Shown here: piece after piece, positions 7,744-15,753 of the stretch | How the letters are laid out: every line of letters starts with the position of its first letter | Position numbering within the stretch: the first letter of the stretch is position 1 | Assembly (NCBI GenBank): GCA_013042835.1 | Contig: JABDPJ010000181.1 | Span: 1 to 43,602, forward strand | From: Lysobacterales bacterium | GTDB taxonomy: Bacteria > Pseudomonadota > Gammaproteobacteria > Xanthomonadales > SZUA-36 | Direction of reading: 5' to 3' | Length of the DNA: 43,602 bases | Translations under genes and position numbers: made by a program | Notes under the pieces: model-generated | Seen by the model: the letters and a program-made list of their open reading frames with translations, nothing else | Told to the model about the DNA's origin: nothing | Database searches by the model: none

Positions 7744-9930
7744 ATGGATGTATCCCACCTGCTCGATGAATTGAATGAGGCGCAACGCGAGGCGGTCACC
7801 ACGCGCTCTCAACATACGCTGGTACTCGCGGGCGCGGGCAGCGGCAAGACCCGCGTCCTGATACACCGCCTGGCCTGGTTGATCCAGGTGGAGCACGTTT
7901 CACCGCTCAGCATCCTGGCAGTCACATTTACCAACAAAGCGGCCGGGGAAATGCGTGAACGCGCCCAGGACCTGTTGCAGGTTTCCGCGCGCTCCATGTG
8001 GATCGGCACGTTTCATGGCATCGCGCATCGCATTTTACGCATGCATTGGGAAGAGGCCGGGCTGCCGGAAAACTTCCAGATCCTGGATTCCGACGACCAG
8101 CACCGCATCTTGCGCCGCCTGATCAAGGAGGAAGGACTGGATGAGGCGCAGTGGCCGGCCCGGCAGGCACAATGGTATATCAATGCCCGCAAGGATGAAG
8201 GCCAACGGCCACAGTCCATCGAGGATATGAACAATCCCATGACCGCGCAGTGGGTGCGGATTTACGACACCTACCAGGCTTATTGTGACCGGGCCGGACT
8301 GGTGGATTTTGCAGAATTGCTGTTGCGCGCCCACGAACTATGGCTCAACGACCCAACGCTGCTGGACCACTATCAGCGCCGCCTGAGCCACTTGCTGGTG
8401 GATGAATTCCAGGACACCAACTCGATTCAATATGCCTGGATTCGCATGCTGGCCGGTGCTGACGGCAGTGTCCTGGTGGTGGGTGATGACGACCAGTCGA
8501 TCTATGGCTGGCGCGGAGCACAGGTGGAAAACGTCAGGCACTTCAGCCGCGATTTCGCAGGCGTGCAGACCATCAAACTGGAACAGAATTACCGTTCCAC
8601 CGGCACCATACTCGAAGCCGCCAACGCCGTGATCGCGAACAACGAAGAGCGCATGGGCAAGAAGCTCTGGACCGCCGATGACAAGGGCGCGCCCATCATG
8701 CTTTATTCGGCTTTCAATGAACAGGACGAAGCGCGTTTTGTCGTCGAACAGGTTGAGCAATGGCTGGCCAAGGGCCGCCGCGCCGACGAAGTGGCCATCG
8801 TCTATCGCACCACCGCGCAATCGAGACTGTTCGAGGAATACCTGTTGCGGGCATCCATTGCCTACCGCGTTTACGGCGGGCAGCGCTTTTTTGAACGGGC
8901 TGAAATCAGGGACGCACTGGCTTACCTGCGGCTTATCCAGAATCCGAATGACGATGCGGCCATGGAACGCGTGATCAATACCCCGGCCCGTGGCATCGGC
9001 CAAAAAACGCTTTCGATTCTGCGCCTGCAGGCGCGGGAGAGCAGTCTGCCACTGTGGCAGGCGGCCCAGGAATGCGCGCGGCAGAACCTGTTGCCTGCGA
9101 GGGCGCTTGGCGCTGTGAACGGGTTTGTACAGCTGATTTCCGCGATGCGCGAACGCATGCAGAACTGGACCCTGGGCAACCAGGTACAGGGCCTGATCGA
9201 GGAAAGCCAACTGGTCAGCCACTATGAAAAAGAGCCGACCGAGAAGATGGAATCCAGGGTCGAGAACCTGCGTGAGCTGGTTAACGCGGCGGAGGCTTTC
9301 GTCATACCGGCTGAAGACGAAGACGCAGGCATGACCGATTTACAGTCCTTCCTGAGTCATGCGGCACTGGAAGCCGGTGAAACACAAGGTGAAGCCTGGG
9401 ATGATTGCGTACAACTGATGACCTTGCATTCGGCCAAGGGACTGGAGTTTCCCATGGTGTTCATCGTCGGCATGGAAGATGGCCTGTTTCCGCATCAGCG
9501 CAGTGTTACCGAGGCCGGTGGCAGACTCGAGGAAGAACGCCGCCTGTGCTATGTAGGCATCACGCGGGCGCGCGAACACCTGTGCATCAGCCATGCCGAG
9601 GTCAGGCGTATGTTCGGCTCCGAGAGCCACTGCCGGCCATCGCGTTTTCTGGACGAGATTCCATCAGGGCTCATCGAGGAAATACGGCCGAGAATGCAGG
9701 TCCAGCGGCCCTGGTCCAGCCCCAAGCTGCCGGAGTATCGAAAATCCAGCCTGGGTAGCGACCAGGACTGGCCATTTCGTCTCGGAGAATCAGTCAGCCA
9801 CAAGAAGTTTGGCATCGGCACGGTCATCAGTTTTGAAGGCTCAGGTGAACACGCCCGTGTGCAAGTGAATTTCAACCGGGCCGGCGCCAAGTGGCTGGTG
9901 CTGGCTTATGCGAACCTCACCAGTACATGA
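7744..9930 (+). CDS. uvrD: DNA helicase II
   Basis: A 728-residue superfamily 1A 3'-5' helicase used in nucleotide-excision and mismatch repair and in clearing RecA filaments. It carries the Walker A motif GAGSGKT (30-36), the TFTNKAA motif, DEFQDTN (about 220), GDDDQSIYGWRGA (about 247), the QNYRST motif, LMTLHSAKGLEFP and the final GITRARE. Length matches E. coli UvrD (720). The C terminus ends in the PcrA/UvrD Tudor-like segment (VSHKKFGIGTV) that contacts RNA polymerase in known homologues. The gene begins two bases after purD, and its TGA overlaps the ATG of the next gene. Confidence 0.97.
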   Translation: MDVSHLLDELNEAQREAVTTRSQHTLVLAGAGSGKTRVLIHRLAWLIQVEHVSPLSILAVTFTNKAAGEMRERAQDLLQVSARSMWIGTFHGIAHRILRMHWEEAGLPENFQILDSDDQHRILRRLIKEEGLDEAQWPARQAQWYINARKDEGQRPQSIEDMNNPMTAQWVRIYDTYQAYCDRAGLVDFAELLLRAHELWLNDPTLLDHYQRRLSHLLVDEFQDTNSIQYAWIRMLAGADGSVLVVGDDDQSIYGWRGAQVENVRHFSRDFAGVQTIKLEQNYRSTGTILEAANAVIANNEERMGKKLWTADDKGAPIMLYSAFNEQDEARFVVEQVEQWLAKGRRADEVAIVYRTTAQSRLFEEYLLRASIAYRVYGGQRFFERAEIRDALAYLRLIQNPNDDAAMERVINTPARGIGQKTLSILRLQARESSLPLWQAAQECARQNLLPARALGAVNGFVQLISAMRERMQNWTLGNQVQGLIEESQLVSHYEKEPTEKMESRVENLRELVNAAEAFVIPAEDEDAGMTDLQSFLSHAALEAGETQGEAWDDCVQLMTLHSAKGLEFPMVFIVGMEDGLFPHQRSVTEAGGRLEEERRLCYVGITRAREHLCISHAEVRRMFGSESHCRPSRFLDEIPSGLIEEIRPRMQVQRPWSSPKLPEYRKSSLGSDQDWPFRLGESVSHKKFGIGTVISFEGSGEHARVQVNFNRAGAKWLVLAYANLTST

Positions 9931-10799
9931 AGGCCGCGCCGGTTAACATCCCGCTGCCGGGAGGCGTGCTGGCCGGCCTTCACTGGTCAAGGCCGGGCGC
10001 GCCAAAAGTGCTTTGTTTACACGGATGGCTGGACAATGCAGCATCCTTTGTTCCCCTGGCGCCGTATTTACAGGATTTTGATTTGCTGGCGCTGGACTTT
10101 GCCGGCCACGGCCTTTCCGCCCATCGCCCCGCCAACAGCCATTACTATTTCATCAACAACCTGTTTGACGTCGATGCAGCCATGGAAGCGCTGGGCTGGG
10201 AGCAGTGTCACATGATCGGCCACTCGATGGGTGGAGGTGTTGCAAGCAGCCTTGCCGCCGCCCTTCCCGAGCGTGTCGACAGACTTTGTTTGCTGGACTC
10301 GATTGGTGTCGTCACGCTGCCCGCAGATGAAACTGCCCGCCAGTTGCGGGCATCGATCAAGTCAGTACGCAAGGAGCGCAGTTTTCTCAAACCCTACGAA
10401 TCTGTCGAAGCAGCCATGCTGGCGCGACAACAAAACTCCGCCCTGTCCGACGAGGCTGCCCGCCTGCTTTGTGAGCGGTCGCTTGAACATACCGGTGATT
10501 ACTACCAGTGGCGCACCGACCCCCGCCTCAACTGGCGTTCGCCACAACTTCCCGGCGATGACCAGGCCCTGGTTTTGCTCAAGGCCATCCGTTCACCCAC
10601 GCTGGTCATCACCACGCCAACCGTCGCTGACTACCTGGGTGCGGAGATGCTGCAAAAACGGCTCGCAGCAATAGGCGATTGCCAGCATATCGAGGAAGAC
10701 GGGCACCATCATTTTCACATGGACCAACCGCGGCGCACTGGCGCCCACATAACAGAATTCCTGAACCAACCATATCAAGATCCGGGAGACCCATCATGA
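9927..10799 (+). CDS. Alpha/beta hydrolase, serine hydrolase-like (SERHL) family
   Basis: A 290-residue alpha/beta-fold hydrolase. Visible features are the oxyanion strand LHGWLDNAASF (31-41), DFAGHGLS (58-64), the nucleophile elbow GHSMGG with Ser100, and a C-terminal histidine-rich segment DGHHHFH (258-264) that supplies the catalytic His. HGWLDNA together with the GHGLS and GHS spacing resembles the eukaryotic SERHL group and many bacterial homologues with no assigned substrate. The start at 9927 forms an ATGA overlap with uvrD, and the stop forms an ATGA overlap with pyrF, so the three are probably translated in a coupled way. The natural substrate is unknown. Confidence 0.88.
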   Translation: MKAAPVNIPLPGGVLAGLHWSRPGAPKVLCLHGWLDNAASFVPLAPYLQDFDLLALDFAGHGLSAHRPANSHYYFINNLFDVDAAMEALGWEQCHMIGHSMGGGVASSLAAALPERVDRLCLLDSIGVVTLPADETARQLRASIKSVRKERSFLKPYESVEAAMLARQQNSALSDEAARLLCERSLEHTGDYYQWRTDPRLNWRSPQLPGDDQALVLLKAIRSPTLVITTPTVADYLGAEMLQKRLAAIGDCQHIEEDGHHHFHMDQPRRTGAHITEFLNQPYQDPGDPS

Positions 10800-11512
10800 C
10801 AACTGCCAAGACCGGCATACCCGCGCGGGAACGACTGATTTTCGCCTTGGATGTGCCAAGCCTCGAGGAAGCTCAAAGCCTGGTCAACACGCTCGGGAAT
10901 TCAGTGGAGTTTTATAAACTTGGCCTGGAGGTGTTCCTGTCCGGTCATTACTTCGAGCTATTGGCGGAACTGAAAGGCAAGGGTAAAAAGGTGTTTGCCG
11001 ACCTGAAATTATTTGATATTCCCGCCACGGTTGCGGCGGCGGTGCGGCAGCTGGCCCGGCACGAGGTCGATTTTTGCACCGTCCACGGCAATGACAGCAT
11101 GCTCAGGGCGGCAGCCGACGCCAAGGGCGGCATGCAAATACTGGCGGTGACGGCCCTGACCAGCCTGGACCAGGGGGACCTTGATGACCTGGGTTTTCAG
11201 TGTGATGCACGTACCCTGGTCCTGTCACGCGCGCGGCGCGCACTGGCGCTCGGCTGTGACGGTGTCGTGTCATCCGGTCTCGAGGTAAGCGCGCTGCGGG
11301 AGCATGCCGACCACAGGCTCATCACGGTCTGTCCCGGTATACGTCCGATTCACAACGATGATGACCAGCAGCGCGTCATGACGCCATTCCAGGCTATCCG
11401 GGATGGTGCGGATTACCTGGTTGTGGGGCGGCCGATTCGAACGGTAGCTGACCCGGCCAGCGCTGCCGAAGCGATTCAGGAAGACATCGCCAGGGCGCTG
11501 GAGGGTTCTTAG
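10796..11512 (+). CDS. pyrF: Orotidine 5'-phosphate decarboxylase
   Basis: PyrF decarboxylates OMP to UMP, the last step of de novo pyrimidine synthesis. The 238-residue TIM-barrel protein shows LIFALDVPS (substrate aspartate), the catalytic charged network FADLKLFDIPATV (D69, K71, D74), TVHG, and the phosphate-binding VVGRPI near the end. The ATG at 10796 overlaps the upstream hydrolase stop (ATGA) and follows a good GGGAGA ribosome binding site; the open frame continues upstream but is not conserved. It is the last gene of the plus-strand run that starts at fis. Confidence 0.97.
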   Translation: MTTAKTGIPARERLIFALDVPSLEEAQSLVNTLGNSVEFYKLGLEVFLSGHYFELLAELKGKGKKVFADLKLFDIPATVAAAVRQLARHEVDFCTVHGNDSMLRAAADAKGGMQILAVTALTSLDQGDLDDLGFQCDARTLVLSRARRALALGCDGVVSSGLEVSALREHADHRLITVCPGIRPIHNDDDQQRVMTPFQAIRDGADYLVVGRPIRTVADPASAAEAIQEDIARALEGS

Positions 11513-11581
11513 AACCCGGCAAAAACTTTACTTTTTCTCCGCCAAGTCGTAAAAAGGTGTTCCGACGCTTGTGCTTGGGTG

Positions 11582-11611
11582 TTGACTTTTATTAATGTTT
11601 AACATTAATAT
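11582..11611 (+). promoter_or_regulatory. Candidate promoter overlapped by a 21-bp palindrome (operator-like)
   Basis: TTGACT at 11582-11587 is followed 18 bases later by TAATAT at 11606-11611, a plausible sigma-70 promoter. A perfect inverted repeat with 10-bp arms and a single central base (arms TATTAATGTT and AACATTAATA, 11590-11610) fills the spacer and most of the -10 element. That is the position where a dimeric repressor would block RNA polymerase. No regulator with this site is known to me. Promoter and operator function are inferred; the palindrome is directly visible. Confidence 0.5.
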
Positions 11612-11670
11612 AAGCTCGTAAGTAATTAATAGAATAATAAATTCTTTTTAAATTCGTATATTCGATCCTC

Positions 11671-11685
11671 TCCGGCTCTGCCGGA
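11671..11685 (+). promoter_or_regulatory. First of two tandem RNA hairpins before plsB
   Basis: TCCGGC (11671-11676) pairs with GCCGGA (11680-11685) around a TCT loop and is followed by TTTT. Its right arm can alternatively pair with TCCGG at 11689-11693, which belongs to the base of the next hairpin, so the two structures may exclude each other. Confidence 0.5.
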
Positions 11686-11689
11686 TTTT

Positions 11690-11723
11690 CCGGGCAGACC
11701 TTCGTGTCTCGCCCGGATTTTTT
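11690..11723 (+). terminator. Rho-independent terminator upstream of plsB
   Basis: CCGGGC (11690-11695) pairs with GCCCGG (11711-11716), and AGAC/GTCT extends the stem inward with one bulged base. The stem is followed by ATTTTTT. It lies about 180 bases after pyrF but only 56 bases before plsB. It therefore ends either a pyrF read-through transcript, a separate short RNA started near 11618, or an attenuated plsB leader. Confidence 0.75.
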
Positions 11724-11779
11724 ATGCGCGTTCCTAAATCCAAGCTAGAATAAGGCCACAACCACCCACTGACAGGCTG

Positions 11780-14296
11780 ATGAGCAAACAAGAGTCACAA
11801 TCAACACTGGTCACCAGGCTGAAGCTTCACTGGAATTTGATCTTACGGGCAATCCTCTTGTCATGGACCAAGCCACGGGTGCAGTCTGACGCCGATGGCA
11901 ACATCGGAGTCAATGATGGACGGCCCGTCTGTTATGTCCTTGAGTCATATGCCCTGTCATCATTACTGATTCTCGACAAGGTCTGTGAACAGCACGATTT
12001 GGCCCGCCCATTGCTGCCTATCAGGGGCGTTCCCAACGGCCCTGCCCGCGCCTATGCTGCATTGAAACGCCTGCGGGGGATTTTTTTTCGGCGCCCTGAC
12101 CCGCGCCGCCATTCCGCCATGTTACGCCTGGTCACTGAAAAAACCTGGGACGACCCTGGACTGGACATGCAGCTCGTGCCGGTGACCATTCTTGTCGGCC
12201 AGAGGCCCAGCAAGGACAGTGGTCTGCCACGCATCATTTTTACCGAGAACTGGGAAATTGCTGGGCGCTTTAAGCGATTTCTCAGCCTGCTGTTCAACCG
12301 CCGCAAGACCTTCGTGCAATTCAGCCGCCCGATTCCCCTGCGTGAGCTGGCCGCAGAGGGACTGGAAGCGCCGGTTGCATTGCGAAAGGTCTCCCGCATA
12401 CTCAGGGTACATTTCAAGCGGGTTCGTACCGCCGCCATTGGACCCGATCTTTCACACCGTCGCACGATTGTCGACAGGGTCATCAATGCTCCTACCGTGC
12501 GTGCAGCCATGGAAGACGAGTCACGGCGATCGGCCACAACGGATGAAAAGTCACGGCGCCAGGCAATTAAGTACATCCGCGAAATTGCCGCCAATTACTC
12601 CCATTCGGTCATCCTGATTGGCGAAATGCTGGTCGCCTGGTTATGGAACCGTATCTATAACGGCATCAATGTTAATCATTTCGAGGGTCTGCAGCACCAG
12701 ACATTCGGGCACGAAGTGATCTATGTGCCCTGTCATCGCAGCCACCTTGACTATGTAATGATGTCATACCTGATTTACGAGCACGGCCTGACTCCGCCAC
12801 ACATCGCCGCCGGCATCAACCTGAACCTGCCGGTCGTCGGTTCCCTGGCCCGCCGCTGCGGCGCTTTCTTCCTGCGCCGCAGCTTCCGCTCACAAAAACT
12901 CTACTCCGCAGTTTTCAATGAGTACCTCAGCACCATCCAGGCGCAGGGCGTCTCCATTGAGTATTTCATCGAGGGTACGCGCAGCCGCACCGGCCGCCTG
13001 CTGCAGCCCAGGGCGGGAATGCTCTCCATGTCCGTTCGCAGTTATCTGAACACCCCGGTCAGGCCAATCATGTTTCAACCGGTTTATATCGGCTATGAAC
13101 GGCTTGCCGAGGGCAACAGTTACACCACGGAGCTCTCCGGAAAGGCCAAGCGGTCGGAAAAACTGTCGGACCTGGGCAAGATTTTCGGCCTTGCGAGAAA
13201 CAATTACGGCGTAGCGCACGTCAGCCTCTGTGAACCCATTTACCTGGACGAACTGCTCGAGCAACAGGACCCTGACTGGCAGGAAACCATCCGTAAGCAG
13301 GGCAAAAGACCCGACTGGCTGAATACCCTGATTGATAATCTCGGCCGCAATATTATGACGAACATCAACGCCAGCGCCGACGTCAACCCGGTCAACCTGC
13401 TGGCCCTGGCTTTGCTGGGAACACCCCGACACGCCATGGGCGAACGGCAACTGGCGCGCCAGGTCAGCATTTACCTGGCCCTGTTGAGCAACCGGCCCAC
13501 ACCCGAACGGGTAACCATTACCCAAAAGAGTGCTCAGGAAGTGATCGCTTACGGCTTTGAAATGAAAATCCTGCAACGCAAGGAGCACGCGCTGGGCGAT
13601 ATCATTTCCCTGCAGCCCGACCTCGCCGTGGGACTGACGTTCTTCCGCAACAATATTGCCCACCTGATGGTGCTGCCGTCATTGGTCGCCTGCTGTTTTC
13701 TGGAACACCGCAATTTCCTGATTAGCCACCTGCATAACTTTGCCACCATCATTCATCCGTTTCTGCAGGCCGAACTTTTTATTACCTGGAGCCGGGAAGA
13801 GATCACCGGGGCACTGGACGACTCCATTGAGCAACTTGTCCAGCAGGGGCTGCTGATACGCAAGCCGGACGGGGAAACATTGTCCCGCTCAAAGGACAAC
13901 CCGGAAGCGGTGATGCAACTCAGAGTTCTGGCCCATAGTCTGCTGCAAACGCTGCATCGTTACCTGATCACCATTTCCGTGCTGGCAAGACATGGTTCCG
14001 GCAAGCTGAACAGGGGCGAACTGGAGAGACTCTGTATCCAGACGGCGCAGAGAATTTCCATGTTGCATGAATTCAATGCGCCCGAATTTTATGACAAGGC
14101 ACTTTTCAAGGGCTTCATCGCACAGCTGCGCAAGAATGAGTACCTGTCGACCAGTAAGGATGGAAAGCTCGTCTATGACAAGCGCCTGGAAAGAATCAGC
14201 GAAGATGCGAAGTTCATTCTGGGCGAAGATATTCGCCTGGAAATTGACCGGCAAACCCCGGTCACAGAAGCAGAAGGAGAAGGAGAAGGAGATTGA
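11780..14296 (+). CDS. plsB: Glycerol-3-phosphate acyltransferase
   Basis: PlsB acylates position 1 of sn-glycerol 3-phosphate with acyl-CoA or acyl-ACP at the inner membrane, the first committed step of phospholipid synthesis. The 838-residue protein is close to E. coli PlsB (about 807). It has acyltransferase motif I CHRSHLDY (H319, D324), the substrate-binding block around EGTRSRTGR (from about residue 398), and VRPIMFQPVYIGYE. The N-terminal region with PRIIFTENWEIAGRF is typical of the long PlsB form. The C terminus ends in an EGEGEGD tail encoded by a six-base repeat. The upstream region contains a palindrome and terminator-like hairpins, so expression may be controlled there. Confidence 0.96.
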   Translation: MSKQESQSTLVTRLKLHWNLILRAILLSWTKPRVQSDADGNIGVNDGRPVCYVLESYALSSLLILDKVCEQHDLARPLLPIRGVPNGPARAYAALKRLRGIFFRRPDPRRHSAMLRLVTEKTWDDPGLDMQLVPVTILVGQRPSKDSGLPRIIFTENWEIAGRFKRFLSLLFNRRKTFVQFSRPIPLRELAAEGLEAPVALRKVSRILRVHFKRVRTAAIGPDLSHRRTIVDRVINAPTVRAAMEDESRRSATTDEKSRRQAIKYIREIAANYSHSVILIGEMLVAWLWNRIYNGINVNHFEGLQHQTFGHEVIYVPCHRSHLDYVMMSYLIYEHGLTPPHIAAGINLNLPVVGSLARRCGAFFLRRSFRSQKLYSAVFNEYLSTIQAQGVSIEYFIEGTRSRTGRLLQPRAGMLSMSVRSYLNTPVRPIMFQPVYIGYERLAEGNSYTTELSGKAKRSEKLSDLGKIFGLARNNYGVAHVSLCEPIYLDELLEQQDPDWQETIRKQGKRPDWLNTLIDNLGRNIMTNINASADVNPVNLLALALLGTPRHAMGERQLARQVSIYLALLSNRPTPERVTITQKSAQEVIAYGFEMKILQRKEHALGDIISLQPDLAVGLTFFRNNIAHLMVLPSLVACCFLEHRNFLISHLHNFATIIHPFLQAELFITWSREEITGALDDSIEQLVQQGLLIRKPDGETLSRSKDNPEAVMQLRVLAHSLLQTLHRYLITISVLARHGSGKLNRGELERLCIQTAQRISMLHEFNAPEFYDKALFKGFIAQLRKNEYLSTSKDGKLVYDKRLERISEDAKFILGEDIRLEIDRQTPVTEAEGEGEGD
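14274..14292 (+). repeat. Six-base tandem repeat at the plsB 3' end
   Basis: Three copies of a GAAGGA-type unit encode the alternating Glu-Gly tail of PlsB just before the stop codon. The unit is a multiple of three, so slippage would change the tail length without a frameshift. Confidence 0.6.
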
Positions 14297-14299
14297 TTG

Positions 14300-14506
14300 T
14301 CAGGCGTCCAGATCCGGTATCAGTCTTGACTCCAGCCGGGCAATCCAGTCTTTCAATTTGAGCTTGCGTTTTTTCAAACGCCGCATGTGCAACTGGTCCT
14401 GCCAGGAATCGTCAGCCATGCGGTTGATGGCCAGGTCCAGATCGCGATGCTCTTCGCGCAACTCGCCGAGTAGCCGAGTAATTTCTGAAATGTCGTCTGA
14501 TTTCAT
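14300..14506 (-). CDS. YdcH/DUF465-family small protein
   Basis: A 68-residue, highly charged, helical protein with the DUF465 pattern: L-x-E-E-H-R-D-L-D-L-A-I near the start and RRLKKRKLKLKDWIARLE in the second half. The family is widespread in proteobacteria, forms small helical hairpins and has no established function. The gene is convergent with plsB, with a three-base gap, and divergent from the TRAP binding-protein gene. Confidence 0.85.
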   Translation of the reverse strand: MKSDDISEITRLLGELREEHRDLDLAINRMADDSWQDQLHMRRLKKRKLKLKDWIARLESRLIPDLDA

Positions 14507-14556
14507 GCAACCCTGATCTAATATAGACTCTTGTCTTTCACTATAGCACTTGGAGC

Positions 14557-14582
14557 GGCGTTAATAACGCCCTCTTTGGAGG
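14557..14582 (+). promoter_or_regulatory. Leader hairpin and ribosome binding site of the TRAP binding-protein gene
   Basis: GGCGTT (14557-14562) and AACGCC (14566-14571) form a six-bp hairpin with a three-base loop immediately before a strong GGAGG ribosome binding site (14578-14582) that sets the ATG at 14592. The hairpin is followed by CTCTTT. It could stabilise the mRNA or act as a weak terminator for upstream transcription; neither is shown. Confidence 0.4.
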
Positions 14583-14591
14583 ATCAAAGCC

Positions 14592-15701
14592 ATGGATCGA
14601 AGAAAATTCGTTGGTGCGGCAGGGCTGGCCGGAGCAGCCGGCCTTTTGAGCGCTTGTACGAAACCAGGCAATTCGCAACCAGCCTGTGAGGAGGCGGGCG
14701 GTGGCGAAACCTTCGAGTGGAAAATGGTCACATCATGGCCGCGTGACTTTCCGGGCCTGGGCACGGGCGCCAACCGGCTTGCTGAATCCATCAACCGGCT
14801 GAGTAATGGCCGCCTGAAGGTCAAAGTCTATGGTGGCAATGAGCTTGTCCCGGCTTTTGAGGTATTTGATGCAGTGCGGCAGCGCACCGCGGAAATGGGA
14901 CATTCGGCCAGCTACTACTGGAAGGGCAAAGCGCCTGAAGCGCAGTTTTTTGCCGGCATACCTTTTGGCTTGACCCCCCAGGAGCTGCACGGCTGGATTT
15001 ATTATGGCGGCGGCCTTGAACTGTGGCGGGAAGTGTATGCGCCACATGGTATCGTGCCCTTTCTGGTGGGCAACTCAGGACCCCAGATGGGCGGTTGGTT
15101 CAACCGCGAGATCAACAGTATTGCTGACATCCAGGGCCTGAAAATGCGCATTCCCGGCCTCGGTGGTGAAATTCTCAGGCGGGCGGGCGGCACCCCCACA
15201 AACATACCCGGCGCAGAACTTTTCACTGCATTACAGACCGGCACCATCGATGCCACCGAATGGGTAGGCCCTTACAACGACCTGGCATTCGGCTTGTTCA
15301 GGGCGGCAAAATACTACTATTACCCGGGTTGGCATGAACCCGGTACCGCCCTCGAATGCCTGGTTAACCAGCAGGCATATGAATCGCTACCGGAGGATTT
15401 ACAGGAAATCGTCAGGGTTGCCTGCCAGGCCGCCGTGCTCGACATGTGGTCCGATATCACCTACAACAATGGCATCGCCCTGAAGAAACTGGTGGAGGAA
15501 CACGGCGTTGAGTTGCGTCGCTTCCCGGCAGAGGTACTCGACCACCTGGGTAACATCAGCGAAGACTTGATGCGCGAAATGGCGGCCGAAAGCGAACTGA
15601 TGGGCCGAATCCATGCTTCGTTCCAGGCTTACGGGGAGATCGTCAAACCATGGACAGAAATCTCCGACCGCACCCTTTTGAACCTGCGCCCTGATGGCTA
15701 A
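14592..15701 (+). CDS. TRAP transporter solute-binding lipoprotein, TakP-like (DctP family)
   Basis: A 369-residue extracytoplasmic solute receptor for a TRAP (secondary, ion-driven) transporter. The N terminus MDRRKFVGAAGLAGAAGLLSAC has, in two parts, a twin-arginine motif (R3, R4) and a lipobox with Cys22, so it is probably exported folded by Tat and lipid-anchored. WKMVTSWPRDFPG, GNELVPAFEVFDAV, the MRIPGLGGEIL segment and DATEWVGPYND match the group that includes Rhodobacter TakP, which binds 2-oxo acids as dimers; the true ligand is unknown here. The large permease is encoded next door on the opposite strand and convergent, and no small permease is present nearby. Confidence 0.92.
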   Translation: MDRRKFVGAAGLAGAAGLLSACTKPGNSQPACEEAGGGETFEWKMVTSWPRDFPGLGTGANRLAESINRLSNGRLKVKVYGGNELVPAFEVFDAVRQRTAEMGHSASYYWKGKAPEAQFFAGIPFGLTPQELHGWIYYGGGLELWREVYAPHGIVPFLVGNSGPQMGGWFNREINSIADIQGLKMRIPGLGGEILRRAGGTPTNIPGAELFTALQTGTIDATEWVGPYNDLAFGLFRAAKYYYYPGWHEPGTALECLVNQQAYESLPEDLQEIVRVACQAAVLDMWSDITYNNGIALKKLVEEHGVELRRFPAEVLDHLGNISEDLMREMAAESELMGRIHASFQAYGEIVKPWTEISDRTLLNLRPDG

Positions 15702-15753
15702 AACACAGTGCAAGCTGCGCGGGGATGACCGTGCATGTTGATGTTGTGTGGGT

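Noticed and set aside
8338-9222. A 294-codon open frame on the minus strand inside uvrD
   Set aside because: UvrD motifs run through the whole region on the plus strand; the antisense frame has no family features or ribosome binding site.
12890-13663. A 257-codon minus-strand frame inside plsB
   Set aside because: It is opposite conserved PlsB sequence and shows no independent evidence of coding.
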